Program-made: the position numbers and the translations under genes
Origin: Nitrospira sp.
GTDB lineage: Bacteria; Nitrospirota; Nitrospiria; Nitrospirales; Nitrospiraceae
Assembly (NCBI GenBank): GCA_030123565.1
Contig: CP126122.1
Location: 4,106,800 to 4,170,799 of the forward strand
Reading direction: 5' to 3'
DNA: 64,000 nucleotides
Shown: positions 29,244 through 39,530 of the stretch, in pieces
Layout of the letters: each line of letters starts with the position of its first letter
Numbering within the stretch: position 1 is the stretch's first letter
Notes under the pieces: model-generated
What the model saw: the letters and a program-made list of their open reading frames with translations, nothing else
What the model was told of the DNA's origin: nothing
Databases searched by the model: none

Positions 29244-29892
29244 CTGGCCAGTCTATATAGAAGAACTCCTCAAGAAATCCGCCTCAGAGCTTTCGATCTC
29301 CATTCCAGACTCCGCGGTTCCCCTGTTCTTTCGTTATTTGAACGAGCTGAAGCAGTGGAATCAAGCCATTAACCTGACGGCGATCGACAATGATCGCGAG
29401 GTTGTGGTGAAGCATTTTGTCGATTCGTTGGCTGGACTGAAAGTGATTGAAATGACAAGCGAAACAGCATTATTGGACGTTGGGGCCGGCGCCGGGTTTC
29501 CTGCGCTCCCGCTCAAGTTCGTGAGGCCTGACCTGCTCGTCGAAATGCTGGACCCAAGTGAGAAGAAGGGAGCCTTTTTGCGGTATGTGGTCGGAGCGCT
29601 CGGCCTTCAGCAAACAACGGTGGCGACAAGCAAGTTGGAGGACTATGTCAAGAGGAGAGGTTCTCAGAGGCTTTACGATTATATCGTGGTGCGGGCTTTC
29701 AGGGTGGAACGCTTCGGCCTCGCATTGGGGAGTCTGCTCAAGGATGTGGGAAAGGTTGTGCTATACAGGTCGGCAAAGGTCGGGAGTGATTTTCGGTTCG
29801 ATGGCCTTGCATTGGTCAGAGAAGTCGAGTATGAGCTTCCAGCTGGTTATGGTCATCGAGTGCTTTCCGTATTTTCAAAACAACAAATGTGA
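29236..29892 (+). CDS. rsmG: 16S rRNA (guanine-N7)-methyltransferase RsmG
   Basis: This SAM-dependent methyltransferase modifies G527 of 16S rRNA. Motif I is clear (LLDVGAGAGFPALPLK), and the N-terminal LNELKQWNQAINLTAI is typical of RsmG/GidB. The start is uncertain because the 5' end overlaps a parS site: GTG at 29236 gives 218 aa, and TTG at 29227 would give 221 aa beginning MFHVER, a pattern often produced by parS sequence. Neither has a clear ribosome binding site. It lies between mnmG and parA as in many genomes. Confidence 0.93.
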   Translation: MERWPVYIEELLKKSASELSISIPDSAVPLFFRYLNELKQWNQAINLTAIDNDREVVVKHFVDSLAGLKVIEMTSETALLDVGAGAGFPALPLKFVRPDLLVEMLDPSEKKGAFLRYVVGALGLQQTTVATSKLEDYVKRRGSQRLYDYIVVRAFRVERFGLALGSLLKDVGKVVLYRSAKVGSDFRFDGLALVREVEYELPAGYGHRVLSVFSKQQM

Positions 29893-29897
29893 ACCGT

Positions 29898-29913
29898 TGT
29901 TCCACGTGGAACA
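29898..29913. promoter_or_regulatory. parS centromere-like site 2
   Basis: TGTTCCACGTGGAACA is a perfect 16-bp palindrome matching the ParB-binding parS pattern. It starts 5 bp after the rsmG stop and 41 bp before parA. Together with the site at 29228 it brackets rsmG, 670 bp apart. Confidence 0.92.
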
Positions 29914-29953
29914 TGGAGCGAGATCTCTTCCTCGCATGGGATCGGTGAGCTGA

Positions 29954-30730
29954 ATGGCACGAATCATTGCTGTTGCTAATCAAAAGGGTGGAGTGGGGAA
30001 AACCACCACCTCCGTGAACCTGGCCGCAGCTCTGGCGATAGAGGGAGGATCGGTTCTCCTGGTCGATATAGACCCGCAGGGGAATGCGACGAGCGGCCTA
30101 GGTGTCGATCCTATGTCGCTTGGAAGGACCATATACAATGCCTTGATAAACAAGGAAAGTGTCGAATCCATCGCAATGCAGACCGGGGTCAATGGCCTTT
30201 CGTTGGTGCCGGCTAATTCACACCTGGCCGGGGCAGAGGTCGAGCTGGTCAATATGGAGGGCAGAGAGCAGTGCCTTAAGGAGGCCTTGGCCGATGTCGT
30301 CGGCCGATACGACATTATCTTGCTGGACTGTCCCCCCGCCCTTGGGCTGCTGACGATCAATGCGATGGTCGCAGCCCATTCGGTCTTGATCCCGGTGCAG
30401 TGCGAATATTACGCGATGGAGGGACTCGGGCGCCTGATGGAGAGCATCCAGCGCCTGCAGCAATCACTCAACCCAGACCTTGAAATAGAAGGAATTGTGC
30501 TCACGATGTACGACGCGCGCAACTCGCTGGCTCGCCAGGTCGTCGAGCAGATTCGTGGGCATTTCGGCGAAACGGTCTACCAAACGATGATCCCGCGCAA
30601 TGTGACCCTGGCCGAAGCGCCGAGTTATGGGCGTCCCGTCTTGTTGTACAACATGGCGTCGGCCGGCGCCCAAGCCTATCTTTCACTAGCCAAGGAGTTT
30701 GTGGTCCATGGAGAAAAAAGCCCTCGGTAG
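29954..30730 (+). CDS. parA: Chromosome partitioning ATPase ParA (Soj)
   Basis: This 258-aa ParA/Soj ATPase has the deviant Walker A (KGGVGKTTTSVNLA, about residues 10-23), the Walker A' region (LLVDIDPQGNATSGLG) and Walker B (IILLDCPPALG). It binds DNA non-specifically and moves ParB-parS complexes during chromosome segregation. It overlaps parB by 23 bp and follows a parS site at 29898. The short N-terminus without an HTH marks it as the chromosomal type. Confidence 0.96.
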   Translation: MARIIAVANQKGGVGKTTTSVNLAAALAIEGGSVLLVDIDPQGNATSGLGVDPMSLGRTIYNALINKESVESIAMQTGVNGLSLVPANSHLAGAEVELVNMEGREQCLKEALADVVGRYDIILLDCPPALGLLTINAMVAAHSVLIPVQCEYYAMEGLGRLMESIQRLQQSLNPDLEIEGIVLTMYDARNSLARQVVEQIRGHFGETVYQTMIPRNVTLAEAPSYGRPVLLYNMASAGAQAYLSLAKEFVVHGEKSPR

Positions 30731-31556
30731 AGGCCTGGATGCCCTGTTGCCGACCGGCAAGACAACGGTGGAACCGGAGCGAGGTGACGTGCAGGAGTTG
30801 CGGCTTGACGCGATCGTGCCGAATCGGTTCCAGCCGCGGCAGCAATTTTCTGAGGTCGAATTGGCCGAACTGACCGCCTCGCTGAAGCAGAACGGCCTGC
30901 TCCAACCTATCTTGGTGCGCCGAAAAGGCGACGGTATCTTCGAGCTGATTGCCGGAGAACGACGATTGAGAGCGGCTAAGTTGGCAGGAATGCAGAAGAT
31001 TCCTGCATTGATTCGGAATGTGTCCGATCAGGAGTCGATGGTGTTGGCGCTTGTCGAGAACTTGCAACGGGATGATCTCAACCCCATGGAGACGGCCCGT
31101 GCCTATCAGCGCATGTTGAATGAATTCGGGCTCACGCAGGATGCGATCGCGCAGAAGGTAGCCTGCGACCGTTCGTCCGTGGCGAATATGTTGCGCCTGA
31201 CGACGCTCCCCCCTGAAGTGCAGCAATTGATCGAGTCGGACCGCCTTTCGACGGGGCATGCCAAGGTCATCCTGGGGCTCATGACTCCGGCGGCCCAATT
31301 GAACCTGGCCAACCAAATCGTCAAGGACCAGCTCTCCGTTCGTGAGGCCGAACGGCTGGTGCAGGAACATGCTGAAGCGCGAAAGCCGGGGAAGCGTCCG
31401 GTTCGAGTACCGTTACGGTCGGACCTGGAAGAGCGTCTCCAGAAGCGTTTGGGCACCAGGGTGGATGTGCAGAAGGGGCGGCGCGGGGGGAAGATCATCA
31501 TCCATTATTTTTCACCGGAAGAATTGGACGGTGTGCTAGAGAGATTACTTAACTGA
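30708..31556 (+). CDS. parB: Chromosome partitioning protein ParB (Spo0J)
   Basis: This 282-aa ParB has the N-terminal CTP-binding/nuclease-like domain with IAGERRLRAAKLAG, a central HTH (LTQDAIAQKVACDRSSVANMLRL) that binds parS, and a C-terminal dimerisation region. It loads at parS as a CTP-dependent clamp. The ATG at 30708 is chosen because AAGGAG lies at 30692-30697, and it begins inside the parA 3' end. The partner ParA and two parS sites are adjacent. Confidence 0.96.
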   Translation: MEKKALGRGLDALLPTGKTTVEPERGDVQELRLDAIVPNRFQPRQQFSEVELAELTASLKQNGLLQPILVRRKGDGIFELIAGERRLRAAKLAGMQKIPALIRNVSDQESMVLALVENLQRDDLNPMETARAYQRMLNEFGLTQDAIAQKVACDRSSVANMLRLTTLPPEVQQLIESDRLSTGHAKVILGLMTPAAQLNLANQIVKDQLSVREAERLVQEHAEARKPGKRPVRVPLRSDLEERLQKRLGTRVDVQKGRRGGKIIIHYFSPEELDGVLERLLN

Positions 31557-31709
31557 TCGCCGCGGTGTTTTCAAGGAAGATTTTCTGTTCCCGGCCGGAG
31601 TAGAATACCGGCGTTTTTGGGGGGCCGGGTTCGACGATCATCCTGTGGATCGGTGAACGCTTTCCGGTCGGAATGTGAGAGAAGTTGTCATTCGTGGGAG
31701 GTATGAGGA

Positions 31710-32186
31710 ATGTGGATTAAGGACAAGCAGGAAGGGAAGCGCCAGGCGGGACAAAGCGAGGGGACCGATATGGAAAACTTGGAAGCCGCAGCACCGCGTG
31801 AAGGGAACGAGGAGATCAATGCCTTTGTCGGGAAGGGCGTCAGTTTCAAGGGCGTCATTTCCTACAACGGGACCGTGCGCATCGACGGCAATTTGGATGG
31901 AGAAATCCATACGGAAGGTGTGTTGTTGGTCGGCGAGGATGCGGTGTTGACCGCCAAGATCACCGCCGGCACCGTCGTATGCAAGGGGAAGATCACCGGC
32001 GACATCAGCGCCCGTGAGAAGGTGAAATTGCGCTCGCCCGCCGTGGTGAATGCCGGGGTGAAGGCGCCGCTACTTTCCATGGAAGAAGGGGTCGTCTTCA
32101 ACGGAACGTTGGAAATGAGTCAGCCGGCAACCCGCGAACCGCAGGGCTCCACGCGCGGACAGGGTGTCAAGTTGGTGAGCGGATAG
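31710..32186 (+). CDS. Bactofilin family protein (copy 1)
   Basis: This 158-aa bactofilin has a central beta-helix domain of short repeats (about residues 38-135) that starts GKGVSFKGVISYNGTVRIDGNLDGEIHTEG, with polar N- and C-terminal tails. Bactofilins polymerise without nucleotides and act as scaffolds for cell shape, polar organisation or peptidoglycan enzymes. It lies 153 bp downstream of parB, and a second bactofilin follows 135 bp later. In Myxococcus, bactofilins anchor the ParABS machinery, so this linkage may be functional. Confidence 0.9.
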   Translation: MWIKDKQEGKRQAGQSEGTDMENLEAAAPREGNEEINAFVGKGVSFKGVISYNGTVRIDGNLDGEIHTEGVLLVGEDAVLTAKITAGTVVCKGKITGDISAREKVKLRSPAVVNAGVKAPLLSMEEGVVFNGTLEMSQPATREPQGSTRGQGVKLVSG

Positions 32187-32321
32187 GCAGGCTCATCGAG
32201 GAAATCATTACTGGGAGTAGGGGCTGCGCTTATACTTATATCAGCGGCATGCCAAGCGACCGTTCCGTTCAGCCCGCGCCCCGGCCGGTCACAATCGTTG
32301 GGTGTGCGAAGGAGGACGCCG

Positions 32322-32777
32322 ATGTGGGGTGAGACAAAAAAACAGGCCGTCGCGGAAGATGACAAGTTTACCTTTCTCGGGAAAGGCACCAATTTTAAGG
32401 GAATCGTCACGTTTGATGGGACCGTGCGGATCGATGGGCGCGTCGAGGGTGAAGTGCATACAGGCGGGGCGGTCATTGTCGGAGAAAGTGCCATCATCAA
32501 GGGAGTGATCGCCGCCGGCTCCGTCTCCATCAGCGGGCGGGTGAAGGGCACGGTCACGGCGACTCAAAAGGTGGAGCTTCAAAAGCCCGGCATCCTCATC
32601 GGCGACATTCAAAGCCCGGTGATTGCCGTTGAGGAAGGGGCTCACTTTCACGGTATGAGCAATATGGGAGCTGAGAAGTGGGTGGAAGATGAGGGGGCGG
32701 GCCTCGTATCGCCCCCGGATCCCGGTGTGCATGATCTCGTGGCCCATCGCGGCAAGGTCAAGACCCAAGAGCCCTAA
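32322..32777 (+). CDS. Bactofilin family protein (copy 2)
   Basis: This 151-aa bactofilin is a paralog of the preceding gene: the core starts GKGTNFKGIVTFDGTVRIDGRVEGEVHTGG, closely matching copy 1. The ATG at 32322 follows GGAGG at 32311-32315 with a 6-nt spacer; an in-frame start at 32298 is less likely. The C-terminal tail (about 118-151) is acidic and unlike that of copy 1, which suggests different partners. Co-polymerisation of the two is plausible but not shown by sequence. Confidence 0.9.
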   Translation: MWGETKKQAVAEDDKFTFLGKGTNFKGIVTFDGTVRIDGRVEGEVHTGGAVIVGESAIIKGVIAAGSVSISGRVKGTVTATQKVELQKPGILIGDIQSPVIAVEEGAHFHGMSNMGAEKWVEDEGAGLVSPPDPGVHDLVAHRGKVKTQEP

Positions 32778-32811
32778 TCAATCGGTCCCGTTCATTCCAG
32801 CGGAATTATCT

Positions 32812-33894
32812 ATGACAGGCCAGACCGTGCTGCTCGGCATGAGCGGCGGAGTGGACAGCTCCGTCGCCGCTTCTCTTCTCGTACGCCAAGGATACGATGT
32901 CCACGGTGTCACGCTCCAGGTGTGGGAGCATGAAGATGAGCACGTCGCGGCCTCCAAGCGCTGGGAGGAGCGGGGTTGTTGCAAGATCGGCATCGCCAAG
33001 TTCGTCGCGCAGCGCTTGAATATTCCCTATGAAGTCGTCGATCGGCGCGAAGCCTTTCAGCAAGGCGTGATCGACGATTTCGTGGCCGGGTATGCGTCCG
33101 GAACCACTCCCAATCCCTGCGTACGTTGTAATGAGCGGGTGAAATTGCGCTCCCTTTACGCCTTGGCGCAGGAACGGGGCCTGGACTATGTGGCGACCGG
33201 GCACTATGCCCGTGTGCAGCAGGCGGACGGGCGCTGGTCGCTGCGTCGGGCGCTCGACCAGCGCAAGGACCAGAGTTATTTTCTCTATCGAGTCAGTGCC
33301 TCCTGGTTGCCGAAACTCTTGTTTCCTGTCGGACACATGCAAAAGAGCGAAGTTTGGCAAGAGGCCGAAGCGCTTGGGTTGCCGGTGGAGGAACTCAAGG
33401 AGAGTCAGGAAATCTGTTTCGTGAGTCATGGCGACTATCGAACCTTCATCGAGCAGGAGAAGCCGGAAGCGAAGAAGCCCGGACCTTTCGTGGGGGTGGA
33501 TGGAGAGATCCTGGGCCGACATGAAGGGATTGCGTTCTATACGCCGGGTCAACGTCGCGGGCTGGGCATTGCGACGGGGCAGAGGCTCTATGTCAAGAAG
33601 GTAGTGCCTGAATCGGGGCAAGTCGTGTTGTGTACGGAAGACCACCTCGTACAATCAGACTGCTGCGTCGCAGATCTCAGTCTCTTCGACGATGCCGTCG
33701 GCCGGCAACCGATCGAAACGGAGGTGAAGATTCGATACGCGACCCCTCCCGCAGCAGCGACGGTGGTACCTTCGGAAAACGGAATGCTCCAGATCCGATT
33801 TCACCAGCCGCAACGGGCGTTGAGCCCCGGGCAGTCGGCCGTGTTTTATGACGGCGACCGCGTGCTCGGCGGCGGCATCATCCAACGCTTCTAA
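32812..33894 (+). CDS. mnmA: tRNA-specific 2-thiouridylase MnmA
   Basis: This 360-aa enzyme installs the 2-thio group on U34 of Lys, Glu and Gln tRNAs. The PP-loop SGGVDSS lies at residues 11-17, and the two catalytic cysteines are in NPCVRCNERVK and SQEICFVSHGDY. The ATG at 32812 gives the usual length and puts the PP-loop at the right distance. It is 34 bp after the second bactofilin. MnmA, MnmE and MnmG act on the same wobble uridine, and all three genes are in this 8-kb stretch. Confidence 0.95.
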   Translation: MTGQTVLLGMSGGVDSSVAASLLVRQGYDVHGVTLQVWEHEDEHVAASKRWEERGCCKIGIAKFVAQRLNIPYEVVDRREAFQQGVIDDFVAGYASGTTPNPCVRCNERVKLRSLYALAQERGLDYVATGHYARVQQADGRWSLRRALDQRKDQSYFLYRVSASWLPKLLFPVGHMQKSEVWQEAEALGLPVEELKESQEICFVSHGDYRTFIEQEKPEAKKPGPFVGVDGEILGRHEGIAFYTPGQRRGLGIATGQRLYVKKVVPESGQVVLCTEDHLVQSDCCVADLSLFDDAVGRQPIETEVKIRYATPPAAATVVPSENGMLQIRFHQPQRALSPGQSAVFYDGDRVLGGGIIQRF

Positions 33895-33938
33895 GATATC
33901 GTCATGGGCCATCACCACATTGATACGCCTAAATCGGA

Positions 33939-34018
33939 TGTGGATGAAAGTTCCTTGCTCGCGCAACGCGCGCCTCAGAAGGCCTCGTTGGACGCGCGCA
34001 GTGAAACTCTCATCCACA
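33939..34018. repeat. Structured intergenic repeat, copy 1 (mnmA-atpH gap)
   Basis: A 9-bp inverted pair (TGTGGATGA at 33939-33947, TCATCCACA at 34010-34018) encloses a GC-rich core at about 33957-34002 containing ACGCGCGCCTCAGAAGG and CTCGTTGGACGCGCGCAG. The core recurs between atpD and atpC and in part after atpC, with different but again self-complementary arms. It lies 45 bp after the mnmA stop and could act as an RNA hairpin or terminator. Confidence 0.65.
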
Positions 34019-34147
34019 CCCGACTCTCCCTCTCCCTTCTTGACAGTACCGGCGTCTGAATGCTAACTTGGCGCGCTTTTTGTCGTGCCCACCGCACGCA
34101 AGCTTCCCGTTCGATCAAAACACGGTTCACCGTAGCGGATAGTTACT

Positions 34148-34687
34148 GTGATTAAGACAGCTGTCGCACGTCGATACGCAAAAGCTCTGTTCGAACTTCT
34201 TGATACAGCCAGCATCGAGCCTGCTCGCGCTGCCTTGCAGGGGCTGGGAGAGGCTATTGCCCAGTCTGCGGCGTTGCGCCACGCCGTGGCATCTCCTGTC
34301 TTTCCGGAAGAAACCAAGTTGAGTGTCCTGATTGAATTGGCCACACGACTCGGATGTCCGCCGATCGGCAAGAATTTTCTGGACCAATTGGTGAAAAAAA
34401 ATCGCGTAGGTTTTCTGCCTGACATCGCCGAGGCGTTCGCCAAGCTCGTGGATGCATCCAAGGGCACTCAACAAGTATCCGTCTCATCCGCGGAGGTCTT
34501 GCCTGCCGCCGAACAGAATCGAATTACCGGCCGATTGCGCGAGTTCTTGAAGCGCGAGGTCGATGTCACATTCCATACCGCACCAGAACATGTCGCCGGC
34601 CTCCATATCCGCCTGGGCAGTACCGTCATAGACAGCACGGTCCGTGGCCGACTGAGCGCCATGCAGCGATTGTTGACCAAGGAGTAG
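34148..34687 (+). CDS. atpH: F1F0 ATP synthase delta subunit
   Basis: This 179-aa delta subunit (OSCP homologue) links the F1 head to the peripheral stalk. It has the N-terminal helical region ([13 protein letters not shown]) and the C-terminal segment ([30 protein letters not shown]) that typify the family. The start is GTG at 34148 without a strong ribosome binding site. It begins the atpH-A-G-D-C operon. Normally atpB, atpE and atpF precede it, but here the upstream gene is mnmA, so the F0 genes must lie elsewhere. Confidence 0.93.
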   Translation: MIKTAVARRYAKALFELLDTASIEPARAALQGLGEAIAQSAALRHAVASPVFPEETKLSVLIELATRLGCPPIGKNFLDQLVKKNRVGFLPDIAEAFAKLVDASKGTQQVSVSSAEVLPAAEQNRITGRLREFLKREVDVTFHTAPEHVAGLHIRLGSTVIDSTVRGRLSAMQRLLTKE

Positions 34688-34689
34688 CC

Positions 34690-36207
34690 ATGCAGATCAA
34701 GGCAGAAGAGATCAGCTCCATCATCAAAGAGAAGATCAAGGGCTTCGACCAACAAGTGGATGTCAGCCAGACCGGATCGGTCATCCAGGTCGGGGACGGT
34801 ATTGCCAAGGTCTACGGATTAGATGGAGCCATGGCCGGTGAGATGCTTGAATTCCCGGGCGGTCTGTACGGCATCGCGTTGAACCTGGAGGAGGACAATG
34901 TCGGCGTGGTCTTGATGGGGGACGATGTCGGGATCAAGGAAGGCGACCCAGTCAAGCGGACCGGCCGTATCGCGGAAATTCCGGTCGGTGAAGCCTTGGT
35001 CGGACGTGTTGTCAACGCCATCGGGCAGCCGATCGACGGCAAGGGGTCGATCAACTCACCACATTTCTCTCGCATCGAGGTCGTTGCGCCCGGCGTGAAC
35101 ACCCGCCAATCGGTCCGCGAGCCGCTGCAAACCGGTATCAAGGCCATTGATGCCATGATCCCCATCGGTCGCGGTCAACGGGAGCTGATCATTGGAGACC
35201 GGCAGACCGGCAAGACCGCGATCGCCGTCGATACGATCATCAATCAGAAAGGCCTCGGTGTATTCTGCATCTATGTCGCCGTCGGCCAAAAGCGTTCGAC
35301 GGTCGCCCGTGTGGTGAAGACCCTCGAAGAGAACCATGCGATGGACTACAGCATGGTGGTCGCGGCGACCGCCAGCGATCCTGCGCCGATGCAGTTCCTG
35401 GCGCCATTTTCGGGTGCCGCGATTGGCGAATACTTCCGCGACAACGGGAAGCATGCATTAATCGTCTACGATGACTTATCCAAGCACGCAGTCGCCTATC
35501 GTCAGCTGTCGTTGTTGCTCCGCCGTCCGCCTGGTCGTGAGGCCTATCCCGGCGACGTGTTCTACCTGCACTCGCGTTTGTTGGAGCGCGCTGCGAAGTT
35601 GAGCGATAAGCTCGGCGGCGGCAGTTTGACGGCCCTTCCGATCATCGAGACCCAAGCAGGCGACGTGTCGGCCTATATCCCGACCAACGTCATTTCGATC
35701 ACCGATGGCCAGATTTATCTGGGCAGCGACCTGTTCTATTCGGGCATTCGTCCCGCGATCAACGTCGGTCTGTCGGTGTCCCGCGTCGGCGGTTCGGCAC
35801 AGATCAAGACGATGAAGCAGGTGGCGGGAACGTTGCGCTTGGACCTCGCCCAGTACCGAGAAATGGCGGCGTTCTCCCAGTTCGGCAGCGAACTCGACAA
35901 GGCCACGCAAATGCAGCTCGCCCGCGGCGTGCGCATGGTGGAGTTGCTGAAGCAAGGACAATACAAGCCGATGCCGGTCGCGGATCAGGTGCTGTCGATT
36001 TATGCCGGTGTCAACGGCTTCCTGGACGACGTGCCGGTGGAGAAGGTGCAGCAGTTCGAAGCGGACTTGCTCCATTATGTTCAGCAGCACCATCCGGAAC
36101 TCAAGAAGGAAGTGACCAGCATCGGCAAGATCGACGACAAGGTCGGCGGCCGGTTGAAAGAAATCATCACGGCCTTCAAACAGAAAATGGGGTACGGCGC
36201 AAAATAG
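34690..36207 (+). CDS. atpA: F1 ATP synthase alpha subunit
   Basis: This 505-aa alpha subunit forms the non-catalytic nucleotide-binding sites of the F1 hexamer. The P-loop is GDRQTGKTA (about residues 169-177), and the family stretch [17 protein letters not shown] is present. It starts 2 bp after the atpH stop, which indicates tight coupling. Length and motifs are standard. Confidence 0.97.
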   Translation: MQIKAEEISSIIKEKIKGFDQQVDVSQTGSVIQVGDGIAKVYGLDGAMAGEMLEFPGGLYGIALNLEEDNVGVVLMGDDVGIKEGDPVKRTGRIAEIPVGEALVGRVVNAIGQPIDGKGSINSPHFSRIEVVAPGVNTRQSVREPLQTGIKAIDAMIPIGRGQRELIIGDRQTGKTAIAVDTIINQKGLGVFCIYVAVGQKRSTVARVVKTLEENHAMDYSMVVAATASDPAPMQFLAPFSGAAIGEYFRDNGKHALIVYDDLSKHAVAYRQLSLLLRRPPGREAYPGDVFYLHSRLLERAAKLSDKLGGGSLTALPIIETQAGDVSAYIPTNVISITDGQIYLGSDLFYSGIRPAINVGLSVSRVGGSAQIKTMKQVAGTLRLDLAQYREMAAFSQFGSELDKATQMQLARGVRMVELLKQGQYKPMPVADQVLSIYAGVNGFLDDVPVEKVQQFEADLLHYVQQHHPELKKEVTSIGKIDDKVGGRLKEIITAFKQKMGYGAK

Positions 36208-36273
36208 CGATCAGTATTCAGCCCTCAGCTTTGCGCTGATGGCCCATATCTGACCGCTGAAAGCGTAGAGTCC

Positions 36274-37158
36274 ATGCCGAGTTTACAAAGTCTGCGCCGC
36301 AAGATCGCGGCGTTCAAGAACACCCAGAAGATCACCAAGGCCATGAAGATGGTCGCGGCGGCGAAGTTGAAACGGTCGCAAGACCGGATTCTCTCGGCGC
36401 GGCCCTACGCCCACAAGATGCGCGGGGTGCTGGGCAATCTCAGCCGGCGTGTCAACCGCTCCGCCCATCCCCTCCTGCAGAAGCGCGAGGGGAGGAAAGT
36501 GGAAGTCCTGGTCGTGACCAGCGATCGCGGCCTCTGCGGCGGCTTCAACGGCAATATCGTCCGGAAGAGCGCCGAATTCGTGCGGCAGTGCGAGGCACGA
36601 GGGTTACAGGTCGCATTGAGCATCGTCGGCCGCAAGGGGCGCGACTATTTCCGCCGGCGTCCCTGGCCGATCCGTCAGGAATGGACCGGCGTGTTCGACA
36701 AGTTGAGCTTCGAACACGCCATCGATATCGGCGGCGATTTGACCGACCAGTTTGTCAAGGGCACGTTCGACGAATTGTACGTGGTCTACAATGAATTCAA
36801 ATCCGCGATTCAACAACGGGTGATCGTGGAGAAACTGTTCCCGGTGGACGCCGCCGTTGAGTTCGGCGCGATCCCGTCCGCCTCGGAAGAGACCACCGGC
36901 GGAAGCTACCTCTATGAACCGGACGAAGCCGAATTGTTGAGCGTGTTGGTGCCGAAACATTTTCAAGTGCAAGCCTTTCGGATCTTGCTGGAGTCTGCCG
37001 CTGCGGAACATGGCGCGCGTATGGCGGCGATGGACGGCGCGACCCGCAATGCGGGGCAGCTCATCAAGAAAGTGACCCTGTACTACAACAAGACCAGGCA
37101 AGCCGCCATTACGAAAGAACTCATGGATATCGTCGGCGGCGCGGAAGCGCTGAAATGA
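36274..37158 (+). CDS. atpG: F1 ATP synthase gamma subunit
   Basis: This 294-aa gamma subunit forms the rotating central shaft. The N-terminal helix (SLQSLRRKIAAFKNTQKITKAMKMVAAAKL) and the C-terminal helix (ARMAAMDGATRNAGQLIKKVTLYYNKTRQAAITKEL) that make up the shaft are conserved, as is SDRGLCGGFN. It lies 66 bp after atpA and 97 bp before atpD; both gaps contain repeat-like sequence. Confidence 0.96.
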   Translation: MPSLQSLRRKIAAFKNTQKITKAMKMVAAAKLKRSQDRILSARPYAHKMRGVLGNLSRRVNRSAHPLLQKREGRKVEVLVVTSDRGLCGGFNGNIVRKSAEFVRQCEARGLQVALSIVGRKGRDYFRRRPWPIRQEWTGVFDKLSFEHAIDIGGDLTDQFVKGTFDELYVVYNEFKSAIQQRVIVEKLFPVDAAVEFGAIPSASEETTGGSYLYEPDEAELLSVLVPKHFQVQAFRILLESAAAEHGARMAAMDGATRNAGQLIKKVTLYYNKTRQAAITKELMDIVGGAEALK

Positions 37159-37159
37159 G

Positions 37160-37236
37160 TTCTGAATTTTGAGTTAGAAGTTTTGAGGTGCAAGCTTCCG
37201 GATAACTCGGAACTCAGCACTCAAAATTCATAACTG
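37160..37236. repeat. Palindromic intergenic repeat (atpG-atpD gap)
   Basis: An 11-bp perfect inverted pair (GAATTTTGAGT at 37164-37174, ACTCAAAATTC at 37219-37229) spans most of the gap. The words TTCTGAATTTTGAGTTAGAA and CTCAGCACTC recur in very similar form at 49447-49467 and 49502-49511, so this is a dispersed family. It is more AT-rich than the genes around it and could form an mRNA hairpin between atpG and atpD. Confidence 0.6.
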
Positions 37237-37237
37237 A

Positions 37238-38698
<1,461 letters not shown>

Positions 38699-38700
38699 GC

Positions 38701-38780
38701 AGGCGGGTGCTCTTCTGCTCGCAGAACGCGCACGCTCAGAAGGTGCTCGTTCGATGCGCGCAGGTCAGAGCAGCCCGCCT
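38701..38780. repeat. Structured intergenic repeat, copy 2 (atpD-atpC gap)
   Basis: Complementary arms (AGGCGGG at 38701-38707, CCCGCCT at 38774-38780) enclose a core (about 38718-38763) with ACGCGCACGCTCAGAAGG and GATGCGCGCAGG, closely related to the core of copy 1 near 33957. The arms differ from those of copy 1 but remain self-complementary, which supports a conserved hairpin. It starts 3 bp after the atpD stop. Confidence 0.65.
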
Positions 38781-38815
38781 ACTTTTCCCCCTGCGTAGCA
38801 GGGAGTAGGAAGAAG

Positions 38816-39238
38816 ATGGCGAGGAAGATTCTATTAGAGGTAGTCACGCCGGAGAAGTTGCTCTTGAGCCAGGATGTCGATATGGTCATAGCGCCTGGTT
38901 CCGAGGGAGAGTTCGGAGTGTTGCCGGGACACTGTCATTTCCTCTCCACCCTCCGGATCGGTGAACTCCGGTACCAGACGGGAGATGTCTGGCACTATAT
39001 GTCGGTCCTCTGGGGTTTTGCGGAAGTCACTCCCGCCAAAGTGACCGTGATGGCTGAGATCGCCGAAAAGGCCGAAGACATTGATGTCGGCCGCGCCCAG
39101 CAAGCGGTTGAAAAGGCCGAGCAACGCCTGCAGGCCGGCGGCCTTCCGTCGGAAGTCAAAGAAGCTCAGATCAGCCTCGAAAAAGCCCGCCTCCGCAAGA
39201 AGATCGCCGAACGCACCCGCAAGACCGGCCGCTCCTAG
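38816..39238 (+). CDS. atpC: F1 ATP synthase epsilon subunit
   Basis: This 140-aa epsilon subunit has the N-terminal beta-sandwich (LEVVTPEKLLLSQDVDMVIAPG, then GEFGVLPGHCHFLSTL) and two C-terminal helices (about 88-135) that can inhibit ATP hydrolysis. GGGAGTAGGAAGAAG precedes the ATG. It ends the F1 operon; the following 290 bp contain a partial repeat and no gene. Confidence 0.94.
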   Translation: MARKILLEVVTPEKLLLSQDVDMVIAPGSEGEFGVLPGHCHFLSTLRIGELRYQTGDVWHYMSVLWGFAEVTPAKVTVMAEIAEKAEDIDVGRAQQAVEKAEQRLQAGGLPSEVKEAQISLEKARLRKKIAERTRKTGRS

Positions 39239-39284
39239 CAGTACATTTCCGCAATAATTTCCCGATCAACCTCCGCAGAGGCCG

Positions 39285-39389
39285 GCTTGGCCGCTCCTTT
39301 CATCTCGTGCAAGCCGCAGGCAATCTGATCGAACTGCCATCAAGGCGGGCGGTGCTCGTTGGACGCACGCGGTTGAGGACCAGCCAAGC
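39285..39389. repeat. Structured intergenic repeat, degenerate copy 3 (after atpC)
   Basis: Arms GCTTGGC (39285-39291) and GCCAAGC (39383-39389) flank a stretch whose right part (GGTGCTCGTTGGACGCACGC, 39351-39370) matches the right half of the core of copies 1 and 2. The left half is not recognisable. It lies in the 292-bp gap between atpC and the acetyltransferase gene, where I see no other feature. Confidence 0.5.
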
Positions 39390-39530
39390 AACTCCTCAAG
39401 AGAGAGGTGCCAGGAATCGATTTTAGAACGTCTTTATCGTATCCTTCCTTGTAAGTCTGCAGGGTAGAGGGCCAACAAACCAGAACGTTCTCATTTCTTA
39501 GGGACATGAAGTGCTGTGGAATGGAACATC

